From Apoderus coryli (taxonomy: Eukaryota > Arthropoda > Insecta > Coleoptera > Attelabidae), in NCBI GenBank assembly GCA_911728435.2, contig OU452202.1, forward strand, positions 12,379,135 to 12,443,134: a stretch of DNA of 64,000 nt. Reading direction: 5' to 3'. Position numbers and translations under genes: made by a program. This document shows positions 42,936-55,372 of this stretch, in pieces; the first letter of the stretch is position 1, and the number at the start of each line of letters is the position of its first letter. The notes under the pieces are model-generated. The model saw only the letters and a list, made by a program, of their open reading frames with translations, ran no database searches and was not told the origin of the DNA.

Positions 42936-45061
42936 CAAGAACTTTATATTCTAAGAATTAATATCGAACGAATTTAAGAACAATATATCTCAACAATAAA
43001 TACCTATAAATAAATAATTAAATGATATAGTAAAAAACACTTATAAACTAGCCCTCATAAGTTCTAAGTGAAGTAAAATATTTGAACAAACTGTATTGAA
43101 TGTTTTGATTTTCCTTACAAAACTAAAATGTAATTCAATCTCATTTACACAAATTGGAATAATTGAAACTTTGCGTGTCTTGAAAAATGAATGAATAGAT
43201 ATACAAAAAAAACAGAAAAAAGTGAAAAAGAAAATGTAATTAATTTCAAACGAGCATTGGAGTTTCATTAAATAAATGTAATAAAACCATGCAAAACGGA
43301 CTATACTAATTGAAATATTTAGCGACATGAAGGCAGCAAATTCATCAATAATTTCTACTGAAATAAAAAATATAATGAATTTCCAGTTTTATCAATTATT
43401 CAACAAGAAGACCTCGTTATACCTAAACGTAATAAATAATCAAGCACTTACATAAATTCAAATAACTTTGTTGTATGATAATTTTTACTTTGTATGCGCT
43501 GTAATTTATAATTGGGAAATATCAGGTTCCATATGACCGTTTATCTACGACATTGAATGTATTATGTAATTTAAACATTTTGTTACATCTTGAACATGAA
43601 TTATTTGTGTTATTGTTATGTATTTCCTCTTTATCTGCCCACAGAATAACAGGAAAAAAAATATCATTGACACCTACACAAATTGTTACTGTTCGTCGCA
43701 TCAGGGTTGCCACACTAAGGCGCGTATTCATACAGAGAACGAGGCCGAAAGAATTCGTTGGAATGAATTCACCCGAATTTGCTCGGCATTTTCTAAAAAG
43801 TTTTCATCATGTCCACATACGGACGAAGGGACTCTTTCACAGTTTATTTTCGAGGATAAATTTTGTTATAATTATTAATATTATATTAATAAGTTATTAA
43901 AAAAATGGCGTCTCAGCAGGATGTAATAATTGCAAGTGCAGCGTATACACGGTGACCGTCCATTAGAAAATCTTGGGACATAAAGCGATTTAAATTCTGA
44001 AAATTTACAAGGTATGATTTTTAATGACGCTTGACTTAGATGAAATAACAGCGACGTTCTGCGGTTATACCGGAAGTAGGTGTCAACTTGCTTATTTCAA
44101 ATGGGATACCCTATATATTCTGTACTTCTTCCGTTTCTTTGATTATGCCTTCAATACTGCGTTCTCCAATACGTTCTAACAATTAAACGAAATAGTAGTA
44201 AAAGTTAATAATATTTGAGCCTTTTAGTTATTACCTTAACTTAAAAAAATAAAGGCCAAAAATATGCATCGGAATCCAAGGTTTGAATATCTTTCACCCG
44301 AAAGTTTAACCGTTCGTAGAGATTCCAAAAAGGCCAACGGATCGGAAAAAGCTAAAATTCATTCTAAACTTAGGTCGCTGATCACCAATTTGACGTCAGA
44401 TTTGTAAAATATGGCTACCAGTGGGCGTTAGTACAGCATATTTTTGATAAATTAATTTGATAAAAAATATAATATCAATCACAAGAATTTCAGACTTACC
44501 TAATTGCAAATCTCGCTTAGACATAACAGTATATTTTTCTTCTGTTTTTGGCATCTCAATAATTCGTTCCATAAAACAATAAAACCATCCTGCAGCTCTA
44601 TATATTTATCCAATCTTGTATATGTTGAGATGATAAAAGCCTCTTATTATACGTTTTCTGAGGGACACGACACAGGTTTCGATGATATAAAATTATTGGT
44701 TTGCAATAATTTTAACCGTATCTGATCGTGTAACTGTACAAGGGTTTCCTTCAATCATATATAAGACAACGCGATCAATTCAAATCAGTTTCCAGTTGTA
44801 TACCGTTTGTTGAAAACAAGGTGGATGTTGAAATTCATTCAGCCATCCCATCACACATTGACGTTTTTGACATGAAAAGCTCTCTTAACATATTTTTGAC
44901 ATTAGAATGTTTTTTCTTCGAAACTAAATGTTAAATGGTGCCGTTTTATACCATTGAATCATTACTATATATACGAGGCTCGTATACTATCACACCCTTC
45001 TTTAGCCAAGCCAAGAACAGATAATGGCAACACCGCAATACCATTAGTAAACCAGTCACTG
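42936..45061. other. Intergenic sequence with TIR-type fragments
   Basis: A phrase of the TIR type (ATTTCAAATGGGATACCCTA, about 44094) and possible ends near 43955 (GGTGACCGTCCATTAGAAAA) are visible. Frames at 43553-43900 have the repeat-like sequence CAGGGTTGCCACACTAAGGC and no protein similarity. I see no host gene. Confidence 0.35.
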
Positions 45062-46160
45062 TACCGGGTGTCCCAAACTCGGCGCCCCAGGCCTATTGTA
45101 TGAAAACGAGATTAGATATTAAAAATCTTTTGAGGTGGTATAAATTGTGTTGCATTCAGGTATATTTTACGCCAACAAAATATTTTTTTCCGATTTTGCA
45201 AAATGGAGAATATGACGTCATCAGTATTATTTTTCCACGAATATACCTATATTTTGCCACATTCCGAAAGCCCTAATTTTCCTAAATACCTTTTTACTAA
45301 TAAATTTTTTTCTATCTTCATGCGCTAAAAATCTAGAGTGCCAAAACTGACAAAAAAATTGTATTAAAATATAATTCAACATAGCCATGTCAAATCTAAT
45401 GCTCCATGAAAAACAATTATTCTGTGATAATTGTTGTCAAAATAATAAACAATTAATTGTCAAAACAATAAATACGATACAAAAAGTAACAACAGGTATT
45501 TATTTACAACGTGTTTATAACAAAAATGTTTTCGACAGACGAAATAAAAAATAATATAATAATTGTTTAATTTATTGCAAAAGATGCGTTTTGGTTTTAT
45601 ATAGTGCAGGCAATGTCATCTTCGCCTCATCATTTTTGTTTCTTTCAATTGTCAGCCATATTTTTCCGACAAAGAAAATAATAAAAATTAGATAATAAAC
45701 CAAAAAGTGTGATACAATAATAAGTTTAAAATTGCTTTCCATGTAGCATTTTATGATTTACATGGTTAAGTCAAATATCTTGAAAAACATTTTTTTGTTC
45801 ATAAAACCATATATTTTCGTTTGTCGAGAACATTTTTTTGGTATAGACTTTGTAAATTATTTTGACGATTAAATAATAATTATTGTGACAAGTCACTAAT
45901 AATCAAACAGAATATTTTTTTCCATGGAGCACTTGATTGGTAACATTGCTAAATTAAATAATATTTAAGTATTTTTTTTTGTGTGGGCGCGCTAACTATT
46001 TAACGAAAAGAGATAGAATTTTCTTTTTTAAAAGTGTTTGGAAAAAAATAGATCTTTTCGATTGTAGCAAAATACAGGTATGTTCGTGGAAAAATCACAT
46101 TGATGACGTAATTTTCTCCATTTTGCGAAATTGAAAAAAAATATTTTGCTTTTCCAAAAT
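45062..46160. mobile_element. Palindromic MITE-like element, about 1.1 kb
   Basis: The left end is TACCGGGTGTCCCAAACTCG. Inner blocks are mirrored across a centre near 45620: TTGCAAAATGGAGAATATGA then CGTCATCA (45203) mirrors the block near 46100-46130, and GCTCCATG (45400) mirrors CATGGAGC (45926). The outer right end has been lost or replaced. No transposase is encoded. Confidence 0.6.
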
Positions 46161-46311
46161 GGACCTTACCGCAACTCAAGGTAGCCCTTTACATACTCGG
46201 CCGCTGAGCGGTCGCAAGGAAAATATTTGTAAACTATTTTGTAATCGTATTTTGTAACATAGAATTCTAAATTTAAATTTGTTTTAATATTCTTGGAGAG
46301 ATTTGCTAGAG

Positions 46312-46370
46312 ATTAGGACTGTTTTTGGCAAATATTTAGGCAAATTTGGAAAAATAGATACTTTAAGACG
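46312..46370 (+). repeat. Repeat family E, copy 1
   Basis: GGACTGTTTTTGGCAAATAT, TTAGGCAAATTTGGAAAAAT is repeated in inverse orientation at 57628-57695 with few differences. No function is evident. Confidence 0.55.
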
Positions 46371-46379
46371 ATAGGTATG

Positions 46380-47240
46380 TACGGGATGTCCCATAACTGA
46401 TGGTACTCAATAAAACTGCAGATACCTTGGTAGAAAATATGGAGATTTGGCCAAACTTACCTTAGTTTAAAAGTTGATAATAACCGAGATACAGGGTTGC
46501 CAAAGTGGTAATATCGTTTTCGATTTTCCTAAATACCCTAGTTTTGAACTAATATTTCTGCATGGGACTATGTGGTTGGGGATTTTTGGGGGCGAGGAAT
46601 TTGAATTTATCGATAATTTTCATGTAAATTGTAGAGGGCGCTCTCTGATTAGATAAAAACAAATGTAACTTTTTACGGTTTTATTAAAAATATAACTTTT
46701 CTTATCATTGTTACATAAAAATGTACTTTGTAAATGTTGCTCCGAGCAACTATTTTCGAGATATTTGTAATAATTACAATTTCTGATGTATCCGTTTAGA
46801 TTTTAATTTGCAAATGTATTGCAATGACAGCGCTTTGGCACTTCATTCTGTTTTGTCGAACTTTATTGAGATTTATTAAAACTTTGTGTTTGTTGAAGAA
46901 AGGAAGAGGAAATATTAGTTCGCGTGGCTGCGAACTCGGAAATCAGCACTAGACGAATAGCTGCAGACACTGTAATAAGTAAATCATTAATTTCAAGAAT
47001 TTTCGACAGCGAAGGCCTTTACATATACCTGCCACTATACATCTATTCAAAATTTGTTGCCTGTTGATCTTCAAACCAGATTAGCCTTTGTTCAATTCTG
47101 TCGTACATACTGTTTTTGAATAAACTTTTGTTCATGAAGCCATGAGTGTGTTAGTGCGACGAAAACTGTGGCAACAACTAAATTAATACTTACGGAAAAT
47201 TACTGAAAGAATTTGTGTCAAAAATACTGGCCTTTACCTA
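46380..47240 (+). mobile_element. Outer Tc1-like element, left part
   Basis: It starts TACGGGATGTCCCATAACTG. Blocks such as AATATGGAGATTTGGCCAAA then CTTACCTTAG are mirrored near 49693-49730 (GGTAAGTTTAGCTAAATCTC), so the element probably runs from 46380 to about 49745. It is interrupted by a younger TIR element (47241-49223) and a hammerhead repeat fragment. It carries a transposase relic. Confidence 0.55.
46917..47105 (+). pseudogene. Tc1-like transposase fragment (DNA-binding to linker region)
   Basis: VAANSEISTRRIAADTVISK then SLISRIFDSEGLYIYLP and, after a frameshift, FVACCSSNQISL (in another frame IQNLLPVDLQTRLAFVQFCR) match the second helix-turn-helix and linker of insect Tc1-like transposases ('ISTRRIA...SSVSRIL..EGLYPYH'). 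The catalytic domain is missing at the point where the younger element begins. Confidence 0.65.
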
Positions 47241-49223
47241 TACAGGGTGACCCAGTTTTATCCAGCAATATTTAAAATTTAGATTCTACTAATCAAAATG
47301 AACAAATTTTGTAATACAAACCTTTATTCAATTCTTCATCGATTTCGAGCTATGTATTGGCATTTAATGTTTTTTTTCGCCTACATGCACCTAAACAGAG
47401 TTTTACCGCCAGCATATGCAAGTTGTCAAGTTTTGCTAGTGCTTTTCTAAAATTTGTTGAAGTGAGAGAGAAAAGTTTAATAATTTACAGTTTTTAACTT
47501 TGAGGTATTTAAAAATAGACCTAGAGTTAATTGCCAGGATTTACTTTAGCATGATTTGAAAGAGAATTTCATTGCCTTTCAGTTGATATAAGATGATTTT
47601 TTCTGGTAAGTGTAGTTCTAGGAAAATTATAGGTGTTCAGAAATATTTAAAACTTAAAAACAGTTAAATTGTGGTGTAATTATTCTCCAATTAATTTGCT
47701 AAAATTTCATGGCATAAAATTACTCCACACAGGCGACCGCAGCTCTTGGTCTGGATACATTAGGCCGTGGGTTGCTATTATTATTGTTTTTAAATAATAA
47801 AAAAAAATAAAATATGAATAAGAAAATGAATAAGAAAATGAGAAATAGGGCATTTATCTTAATAAACAAAATTTTTAATAATAATAAAGGGTATTCTTAG
47901 TTTATTCAAACTTTCTGCAGCGAATTTATATCACAAATAAAATGAAAATATACATAAAAAACAAATTTCCATATAGTAGGAAATGATGATGCTTTCTCCT
48001 TGTAATTAATGGATGATATTCTTTTAATTTATTTAAGTACTATTGTAAATATTGTTTACGTGAAATTCATGAATTTCTTCTACATTTTTAAACTAATATT
48101 AAACACATAACAAATTACAGATTTGCTTTTAAGGAAAATTTCTATATCCTACTTCGATGTAAGTGTTATTATTTCACTTTCTTTCTCTTCTAATAGAAAC
48201 AATCAATTTGAAAAATCGCAAAAAAAGATTAATTTCCAACCAAAAACAATCAAACAAAACCTGTCGTCATCTGTTGTTGATACTGGTAATTATACGTAAT
48301 TTTTCTTGAATCAACCTGGTACGGAAGTGTGTCGTGATAAGCTGGACGGACTGTCTTCGCAGCTCCCACAATAAAACCCTGTAATAATCCATTACATTAG
48401 AAACCGATTTGTATAGATAAACTCGGTGACTACCCCCTATGTTTAAATAGGAGGTTTTCGGAAAACCACGTACCTCTACTTCAACGAAGTAGGTATTATC
48501 TTACCAAAAAAATTAGTACATGGAAACCACTATAATTGAGAAAATACACGAGTTCAGTATATTTAATAAAAAGAGTGGAGAAAATAGGACTTACGATTGT
48601 AAATGCTGGATACACTATTACACCGACTTCACGAAATTTGTTAGTAATTGAAGGAACAATTTATTGAATTCAAATAATGTAATATATTTTGAACTTTAAC
48701 AACAAAATCGGCTACACACAGAACCTGCTTTGCAGAACACCAGAACGAATAGTGACCGCTTCCAAAAAATCTGGACAGCATACGGTACTTATTAAATTGT
48801 CCTTGAGTAGGCTCATCGTTTCAAGATGATATTTATGAAAATCAAATACAAATTTGATGGGGAAAAAATTAAAGAAATACATTAGAATTTCGAAAAACAA
48901 TAAATAATATTTAGGTGGGTGTATAGAGTAGAAAAATGTGTACCAGGTGATTCTGAAAAATATAGGTAATAATCAAACTAATTTAATAGAAATTTCAATT
49001 TTCAATTACCGTAGTATTTTTTAATAAAACATTTTTAATGAACATTCATTTAAACTTTTTGAAATAATTAACGAATTTAATAGTTGCATAAGAATTGCTA
49101 AAAAATACCAATATCTCGAAATTCGTGAAGAACTAAAAACAAGTTTATAGAACAAAATTTGTTGATTTTGACCAGTAGAATCTAAATTTTAAATATTGCT
49201 GGATAAACTTGGGTCACCCTGTA
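47241..49223. mobile_element. TIR element of about 1.98 kb nested in the outer element
   Basis: Terminal repeats of about 70 bp match closely. The left is TACAGGGTGACCCAGTTTTA, TCCAGCAATATTTAAAATTT; the right, reverse-complemented, differs mainly at CCCAAGTTTAT. TA borders are present. Inside I find no transposase similarity, only AT-rich sequence, so it is non-autonomous or has lost its coding part. Confidence 0.75.
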
Positions 49224-49224
49224 T

Positions 49225-49460
49225 ACACGGGATTGTGTTTAAATTAGTATAATTTTGTTTAACAAGAGCTAGGCATGGGTCGACAGATATCGACGATATT
49301 GTTTCGCTCTTATTATATGAGATTCTTAGAGTACCATGTCGTGCGAATCTACAACATCGACCTACCTTTAAGCATAGTGAGATCTAGACCGGCAGATATC
49401 TAAACCATACAATTCACACAGCAGTACACACCCACCGTCAGTCTTTTATGCTATAATTTT
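49225..49460 (-). repeat. Diverged fragment of the 525-bp hammerhead monomer
   Basis: GGCATGGGTCGACAG and GTTTCGCTCTTATTAT match the minus-strand monomers at 36 kb. The ribozyme portion (about 49274-49350, minus) has CTAAGAA in place of CTGACGA, and the stem III palindrome is broken, so it is dead. It lies immediately beside the right end of the nested TIR element. Confidence 0.65.
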
Positions 49461-49840
49461 AATAGTTTTTAAAATTAACATTCATCCATGACTTGATAAA
49501 TTTAAATGGAAATATCTCGAAAAGGGTTGCTTTTAGAGACTTACCGAAAGTTACCTACACTTTTTTACGTAGATAAATCCTAATGGCCAATACAGGAGAT
49601 ACAAGGGCCAAACAAAAAATTTTAAATTTTAAAAGTGGGAATTTTAAAAATTATAAGAAAACGGAAAACAAAATTTAACTTTGGCAGTTAATAGGCAGAC
49701 AAGGTAAGTTTAGCTAAATCTCAATATTTTTAAGGTCCGCATTTTAAGTTACACTGACTGACCGTCTATACTGTGCAAGTGGCCATTCAATTTGTACCTC
49801 GGAACATTTGTGTTTACTGTGAATCAGGGGATCTCAAAAT
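49461..49840. other. Right part of the outer Tc1-like element, then unassigned sequence
   Basis: Positions about 49500-49745 mirror the left part of the outer element (46390-46540). The extreme terminus is diverged, with TTAAGTTACACTG where a GGGATGTCCC-type end is expected. After 49745 nothing is recognised. Confidence 0.4.
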
Positions 49841-49923
49841 GCCTAATTCGATTGAAATCACTACATCGAATTTTTGATCTGATCGCAATAGCTTCTATGG
49901 TATACTAGTAGCCTCCTCATTGA

Positions 49924-50445
49924 TTTGGTATCATATATGATACCAAAGCATTATATTTTTTCCTTACAATTCAGAGTTAATTTTGCACTCACACCCATCA
50001 TCGAGGTAAGCAAGCAATATTAACATGATTTCTTTTGTTGAATTGTGATTTCATGGTATAGTATTAGGTAGATGTGTTAGTACGGACCGAAATTTTTATT
50101 TTACCTATGTTCAGAGGTCATTAGCATAGGGTATCATAGATGATACCTTGGGGATAATCAAATATGCAAAGAATTCTAGAACAAGAAAGTGGACCATCAG
50201 AATTCAACACTTTTTCGATTTTAGTATTGCAGCTGCAAAATGTTGACATAGGTCAAATGTGCCTGGTGTGATATTTTTTTGTGTTTTTCATCAGATAGAA
50301 ACTATTTTGCTCAATTTCATGTTTCGTGTGAACTTAGGACAGACGTTTTGATTTCGTTTTTTTATTTATATTGTCATTTTAACTAGAGTTATGTGTTAGT
50401 AGACTGTATCATATATGATACCTGTTTTTTTTTTCTAAATAAAAT
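49924..50445 (+). mobile_element. piggyBac-like relic with a thrice-repeated palindrome
   Basis: The palindrome GGTATCATATATGATACC, or a near copy, occurs at 49927-49944 (a perfect palindrome over 24 bp), 50130-50147 (one mismatch) and 50406-50421 (16 bp). Between the second and third copies lies a piggyBac-like coding relic. Element borders were not found. Confidence 0.45.
50175..50345 (+). pseudogene. piggyBac-like transposase C-terminal fragment
   Basis: RTRKWTIRIQHFFDFSIAAA resembles the 'KKWT-R---HFFDL-LVN-W' block of piggyBac transposases. After a stop and a frame change, CAWCDIFLCFSSDRNYFAQF H resembles the C-terminal Cys-rich part ('C--C---LC----RNCF--FH'). The catalytic Asp residues would lie upstream and are not seen. 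The match is by pattern only and could be coincidental. Confidence 0.45.
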
Positions 50446-50747
50446 GAAAAAAAAATTGCCGGTTTTTTTGTATTACTTATGATGATAATTAAATAATAAA
50501 AGATGTTTCAAGTTTCTTTACTGAATATCGGGACGATGGGTGTGAGGAGGATAGTTTACGGGAGGTAAAAAGAGCTAATTTCACAAACAGGGCTCATTAT
50601 TAATTCATTAAACATATAGGCACTTTTACAAAGAATTGCTTTCTGTTCTTTGCATAACAGTTAACTGTTAATATTGTTACTATTAATCAGAATGTCTAAG
50701 ATAGCTCCAAGCTTCAAAAACATTACGATAAAAAACTGCTTAGTATA

Positions 50748-50967
50748 TACAGGGTGTCCAAAAAAACCGGCCAAAAATAAGACGAAAATCAACATTTCGA
50801 AAAATGTCTCCTTATGAAATTATTGACATTTTGATTATTAAAATGAAGCAATTTTCAAAAATCAAATGAAATGTTCAAAATCAAATAACATCACATCATA
50901 TGACATCACATAATAAAACAAAACATTTCAATTTCAATACCTCTCCAATAAAATTAAATATAGGACT
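50748..50967 (+). repeat. TIR-type left end (DD41D-related family)
   Basis: TACAGGGTGTCCAAAAAAAC then AATAAGACGAAAATCA and AAAAATGTCTCCTTATGAAA closely resembles the subterminal region of the element at 17188 (17278-17345). It is therefore a related element whose remainder is not preserved; a LINE fragment follows. Confidence 0.5.
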
Positions 50968-51156
50968 GATGTTCATACGTTGAACTTGCGTTTTCGCGGA
51001 CTTATTCTCCCTCCGCCTCACAAAACTTCATTATTCAAGAGATCATTTACTTACCAAATTAATATACTATACAATAACATACCAGAGGACTTCAAAAAGT
51101 TAGGGGTTACAGCATTTAAGTGTAAATACAGGAATCGACTTTTGGATATTAAATAG
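50968..51156 (+). pseudogene. LINE reverse transcriptase extreme C-terminus
   Basis: A 62-codon frame ending in TAG reads DVHTLNLRFRGLILPPPHKT, SLFKRSFTYQINILYNNIPE, DFKKLGVTAFKCKYRNRLLD and IK. This is the typical ORF2 C-terminus of CR1/Jockey-group LINEs ('LP-P---LFK-SF-YQ---LYN-IP'). It is followed by a T/A-rich stretch. 5' truncation is a normal outcome of LINE integration; nothing upstream remains. Confidence 0.75.
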
Positions 51157-51489
51157 ATTTTTTTTTTATTTTTCTTTTCAGATTTTTTCGTGGAGAGTAG
51201 TGAACTTTGTAGTAAAAGGCATGACTAAGAAGTGCAGTTATTGGTCGGACGTATTATTTTCTTGAGGGTATTTTGGACAATTTCTTTGCAAAACTAATAA
51301 ACACGTGAACATTAAATTGGAAATTACACTGAAACCTTTAACTCTACAACGGCTTTACAAGAATACCTTTTCTCTGTAGAATTTAGAATAAATAGATATT
51401 TTAGATTTTCTATCTATTTATTAGAAAAAAGTACCCATATAAAAACTGGGGTAAAAAGACCATTACAACCCCCCCAAAAGTTACGCGTC

Positions 51490-51732
51490 TGGGTCAAGTG
51501 CGACGATTGGAACATATCATAAAAAACTGAGCCACCTTGCCAAATTTTATTATAATATCTTTCATAGTTTAGAACAAAATGTCAAAAAGCAATTTTTTTC
51601 AGCCATTTTCTAGGGGCCGCAGCTCCTTAGGGGCGCAGTTTCGGACATAGTTTTATTAAGCAAACTATACTTATTTTTAAATGTACTATACACAGTAGAC
51701 ATATTGCCGTACAATTTTGAGACACCTTGTAT
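51490..51732. repeat. Terminal part of a TIR element
   Basis: The phrase AAATTTTATTATAATATCTT, TCATAGTTTAGAACAAAATG then GCCATTTTCTAGGGGCCGCA and ATTTTGAGACACCTTGTATA is characteristic of a repeated DNA-element end in insects as far as I recall. The opposite end is not evident in the window. Confidence 0.4.
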
Positions 51733-52756
51733 ATATTTTTTACCCTTTTAATAATTAAAAAAATCAGAACTTCATGGAAATAGCATCAAATTAACCATTC
51801 ACTATGTTGCGTGTAATGGATGTTAAAATTAAATACCTAGACCTATTAACGTACAAATTAGCTACAATTATAACTGGTTCAAATTAGAATATCAGTGCAT
51901 GATGTGCGTTTAGTTTCGCGCGAGGTGTAGAATTAGTTAAAAATGCCAACTACATAATCAGATTTTGCAACATCTGTGTAATATTAGGTAACATAATAAT
52001 TCTAATAAAATACATATTATTAAAATAATATACAATAAACAATACGTTTTTACTTTGTAATCAGCTTATTCTGCGTAGCAAATCTCTATAGAAATATAGG
52101 TACCTGCTTCAGAGTTTGAAAATTGTCAACAGTATTATTTTACATTTTTACTTTGTGCTTGTATACGGTAATTAAAAATTTCTTGGAAAACAAGTGGCTT
52201 TTAAGAATGCTAGAATAAACTACAAAGTGATCGAGGAAAGACAAGAACTCATAAAATTAAAAATCCAAATATTTTAATAATGATACGGGGGAAATTAACA
52301 TAGTGTTAAATTTATTATTTCAGTTAGGTATTTCAAGAACGTGTATAGGCTTACACAAAAAAATTGATTCTGCCTTAGTCACCTTGACCCACTACCAGTA
52401 AGACGCTAAACAATTCAAACAAAAACAAGTCAGAAATAAAGAAAAGAAACAAACAAATCAGTTAGAAATTTATAGTGCACGAAAATACCACAATATACAT
52501 GAGAAAAATGACCAGGTCCACAACAGCAAAACACAGGTCACAATTCATCATCGAAGAACTCTCGCACTGAGTAATAAGGCTTCATAGTCAGCGCTTTTTT
52601 GAGTTCACTGCATGATATCTTTAAATTCAATTCTTTAAAACGTCTGGTAATCTGGTTATAAACCCTCGCACACATATATAGTAACTATTTTTTTGATAAT
52701 ATGTTGGCGTTACATGCCTTGGAAAGTGTAGTTTTTTTTCCAGCTCCGCAGCAAGT
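51733..52756. other. Intergenic sequence, nothing recognised
   Basis: No element ends, RNA genes or coding similarity on either strand. Confidence 0.35.
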
Positions 52757-54268
52757 ATACCGGGTGAGCCAAAAAAAACGGAGATTTTCTTAAATGATGA
52801 ACTTGGTCTAGTTAGATAGACAATAGAATATACTTTAAAATTCGGATTTCGAAATAACGCCCAAATCAAAATCCAAGATGGCGAACGTCTTTAAAGATAC
52901 CCCTGATTTTAGGGTCAATTATTTTTGAACAAAATATTGAAATATTTACTACAGAAATATATGGCTCTTTCTGAACATTTTAAGACACGACTCAAACAAA
53001 TTGGTCCAGTAGTTGTAGACAAATTGGCCATTAAAAAAATACTGTTTTAGCAAATATTTCATAAGTCAAAAAAATTGCAGTTAGTCTACCAATTAATATC
53101 TCCCTTATTATTAAAATTTGACGCCCTAATCAAAACCCAAGATGTCGGACGTCTTTAAACATACTCCTTATTTATTTATATATTATTCGGGTCAATTCTT
53201 TTTCAATTTTTTTTCTAAAATTGTGAGTACAGAAATTAAAAATGTTGCTCTTTCTGATTATTTGGCGATTTCGAGCCGACTTCGACCGGTTTAGAATTAT
53301 TAAACGTCAAAATTTGAAGTACGGAATCGGTTCGAAATAGCCTTAAAATGTTCAGAAAGAGTCACATTTTTAATTTCTATAGTAATTCGTTTGTATAAAA
53401 TTTTGTATTTGTCAATATGCCAGGTTTATGTTTTTTGGTATGAGAAAAATGAATGTGTTATTTTTTTTTCGTTGCTCATAGGGGGCGCTAATTACAACCT
53501 ATTGCTATGGTAAAGTATGTCATAACATTTTACCCTGTATATATAATGCTAAATAGGTTTTAAAAACTAAAATTCTTGCTGATTTTCGATATTGTAATCC
53601 GTTTTCAAGAAAAACGATACCCCAAGAAGCACGATAATACTGGTATAAATACCAAATAAAATAATAACTTTAACCACCCTGTATTTCCTAAACCATCAAC
53701 ATTCGGATAAGGCAAGTTTGGGTCAGGCATCATTATTTGACCCGTAGTATCTCCAGTTAACCGTTATCTCATTGTTAATGAATGGGGGGGGGGGGGGGGG
53801 GGTATGTTTATAAACGTCCACCATATTTTTTGATAAATTTGTAGCCTATTCAACAAGAACAAAATTTGTAAAAATGCGGCTACTCATAAGGGAGATATTA
53901 ATTAGTAGGCTAACTGGCCTTATGAAATATTATCAATAACAGTATTTTTTTAACGGCCAATTTCTCCGCAGCCACTGAACCGATTTGTTTGATTCATGTC
54001 TTAAAATGTTCAGAAAGAGTCATGTTTTTAATTTCTGTAATAAATGTCTCAATATTAGAAAATGTTATTAGAAAATAATTGACCGAAATAAGGGGTATGT
54101 TTAAAGACGTCCGCCATCTTCTATTTTGTTTTAGGCGCCATTTCGAAATCCAGGTTTTAAAACATATTCTATTGTCTAACCAGCGAGATCAAGCTCATGG
54201 AAATCGGTCTACAAGTAAAAAAGTTACAAGCATTTAAAAAAATGTCCGTTTTTTGGCTCATTTGGTAT
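52757..54268. mobile_element. TIR element of about 1.5 kb with duplicated inner modules
   Basis: The left end TATACCGGGTGAGCCAAAAA and right end (reverse-complemented ATACCAAATGAGCCAAAAAA) open inverted repeats of about 350 bp. A module built on GCGGACGTCTTTAAA plus ATAC recurs four times: near 52880 and 53145 in plus orientation, near 53800 and 54100 in minus orientation. The terminal repeat therefore seems to have been duplicated on each side. The block TTCAGAAAGAGTCA-TTTTTAATTTC also recurs. No transposase is encoded. Confidence 0.65.
53784..53802. repeat. Run of 19 G
   Basis: An uninterrupted G tract in AT-rich sequence, inside the TIR element beside an inverted GACGT module. It could form G-quadruplex structure or be partly a sequencing artefact. 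Confidence 0.9.
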
Positions 54269-55372
54269 ATTTATAATTGTCTAATTTTTTTTAATCATTT
54301 AGGTTTAGGTACGAAATACTGGGACATCCGGTATTATAATAAGTTATAGAAATATATCCTGTACGAGAAAACATACTAATGCTCTATTATCATTATCAAT
54401 AGCGGATTAACAACTATAACATAAAAGAATTCCCGCAGCACATTTTAACTGTTCTTCATTTTCCATTCAGGCAGGATAATTTATTTTAATTTAATAATTC
54501 TACAACACCGTACAGAAATACCGAACATTAAAAATATATAATATTACTTGTACAGATAAAAAATAAAAGAACAAGATGAGGCATCTTGTTGTACAGTTAT
54601 AAGTTAAATTGACTCTTCAATAGACCAGTTGTTGCTGGTTTCTTCTCTCACCCATGCTCTTAATTAACTCAGAAAGACAGGTCTCGTGATATGGAGTTAA
54701 TGTTTTTTATATTATTCGTTACCTACAACTTGGTAACAATACTCGTAAGACGTGCGTGATATAGAGGCTGTAATGCAAGTGGCACACCAAGTGATTTTAA
54801 TTTCAATCTATAAGTCGAATGGACAAAATAGAATAAAATAATTAACAAACTACATATCACATTAGTATTGTCAACAAATTGGTTTTAGATGTAATAAAAG
54901 GTGTACAGAAAAACTTAAGTAGCGTCACTTCCGCTAGTTATAGCTGCCGGACGAATAGTAGGTAGTCATTGTACGTTACAAAGTAAACACTATTGTTTTC
55001 AGTTCACTGAAGAAATAACTTTATGCACAGGGTGTGACAAGGGCTAGACCAAATTACAGATTTCTTTCCTTAGGCAAAATATCGACAAATAGTCAATTAA
55101 ATAATTTTAAATCAATGTGTTTGACCAAAGGCTTCTTTTCGATAGGCTATTTTTCAAGAAACTCAAGATTCCACAAATGGAACGAAAATATAGCCATTAT
55201 AATTTTTTAAAACTCTTGCGTTTCGGGGCTCATTTTAAATAAAAGTCGTTGTTTTATGTAAATATAAAAACGTAAATAAACTTTACTTTACTTCAAATCA
55301 TCTGCTTGATATCGCATTAACACTATAGAGCTCTAAGGTTACAACTACACTGGAATGGGAATGCCAAATCTA
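54269..55372. other. Intergenic sequence, nothing recognised
   Basis: No element borders or coding similarity before the LINE RNase H fragment. Confidence 0.35.

Noticed and set aside
43553..43900. Overlapping plus-strand frames of 115 and 86 codons
   Set aside because: Two frames over the same repeat-like sequence with no similarity to known proteins; the GC-richer part looks like a transposon end.
50748..51732. One TIR element from TACAGGGTGTCC to GACACCTTGTA
   Set aside because: The two ends differ after the first ten bases (CAAAAAAACCGGCC against TCAAAATTGTACGG in the same orientation), so they belong to different families.
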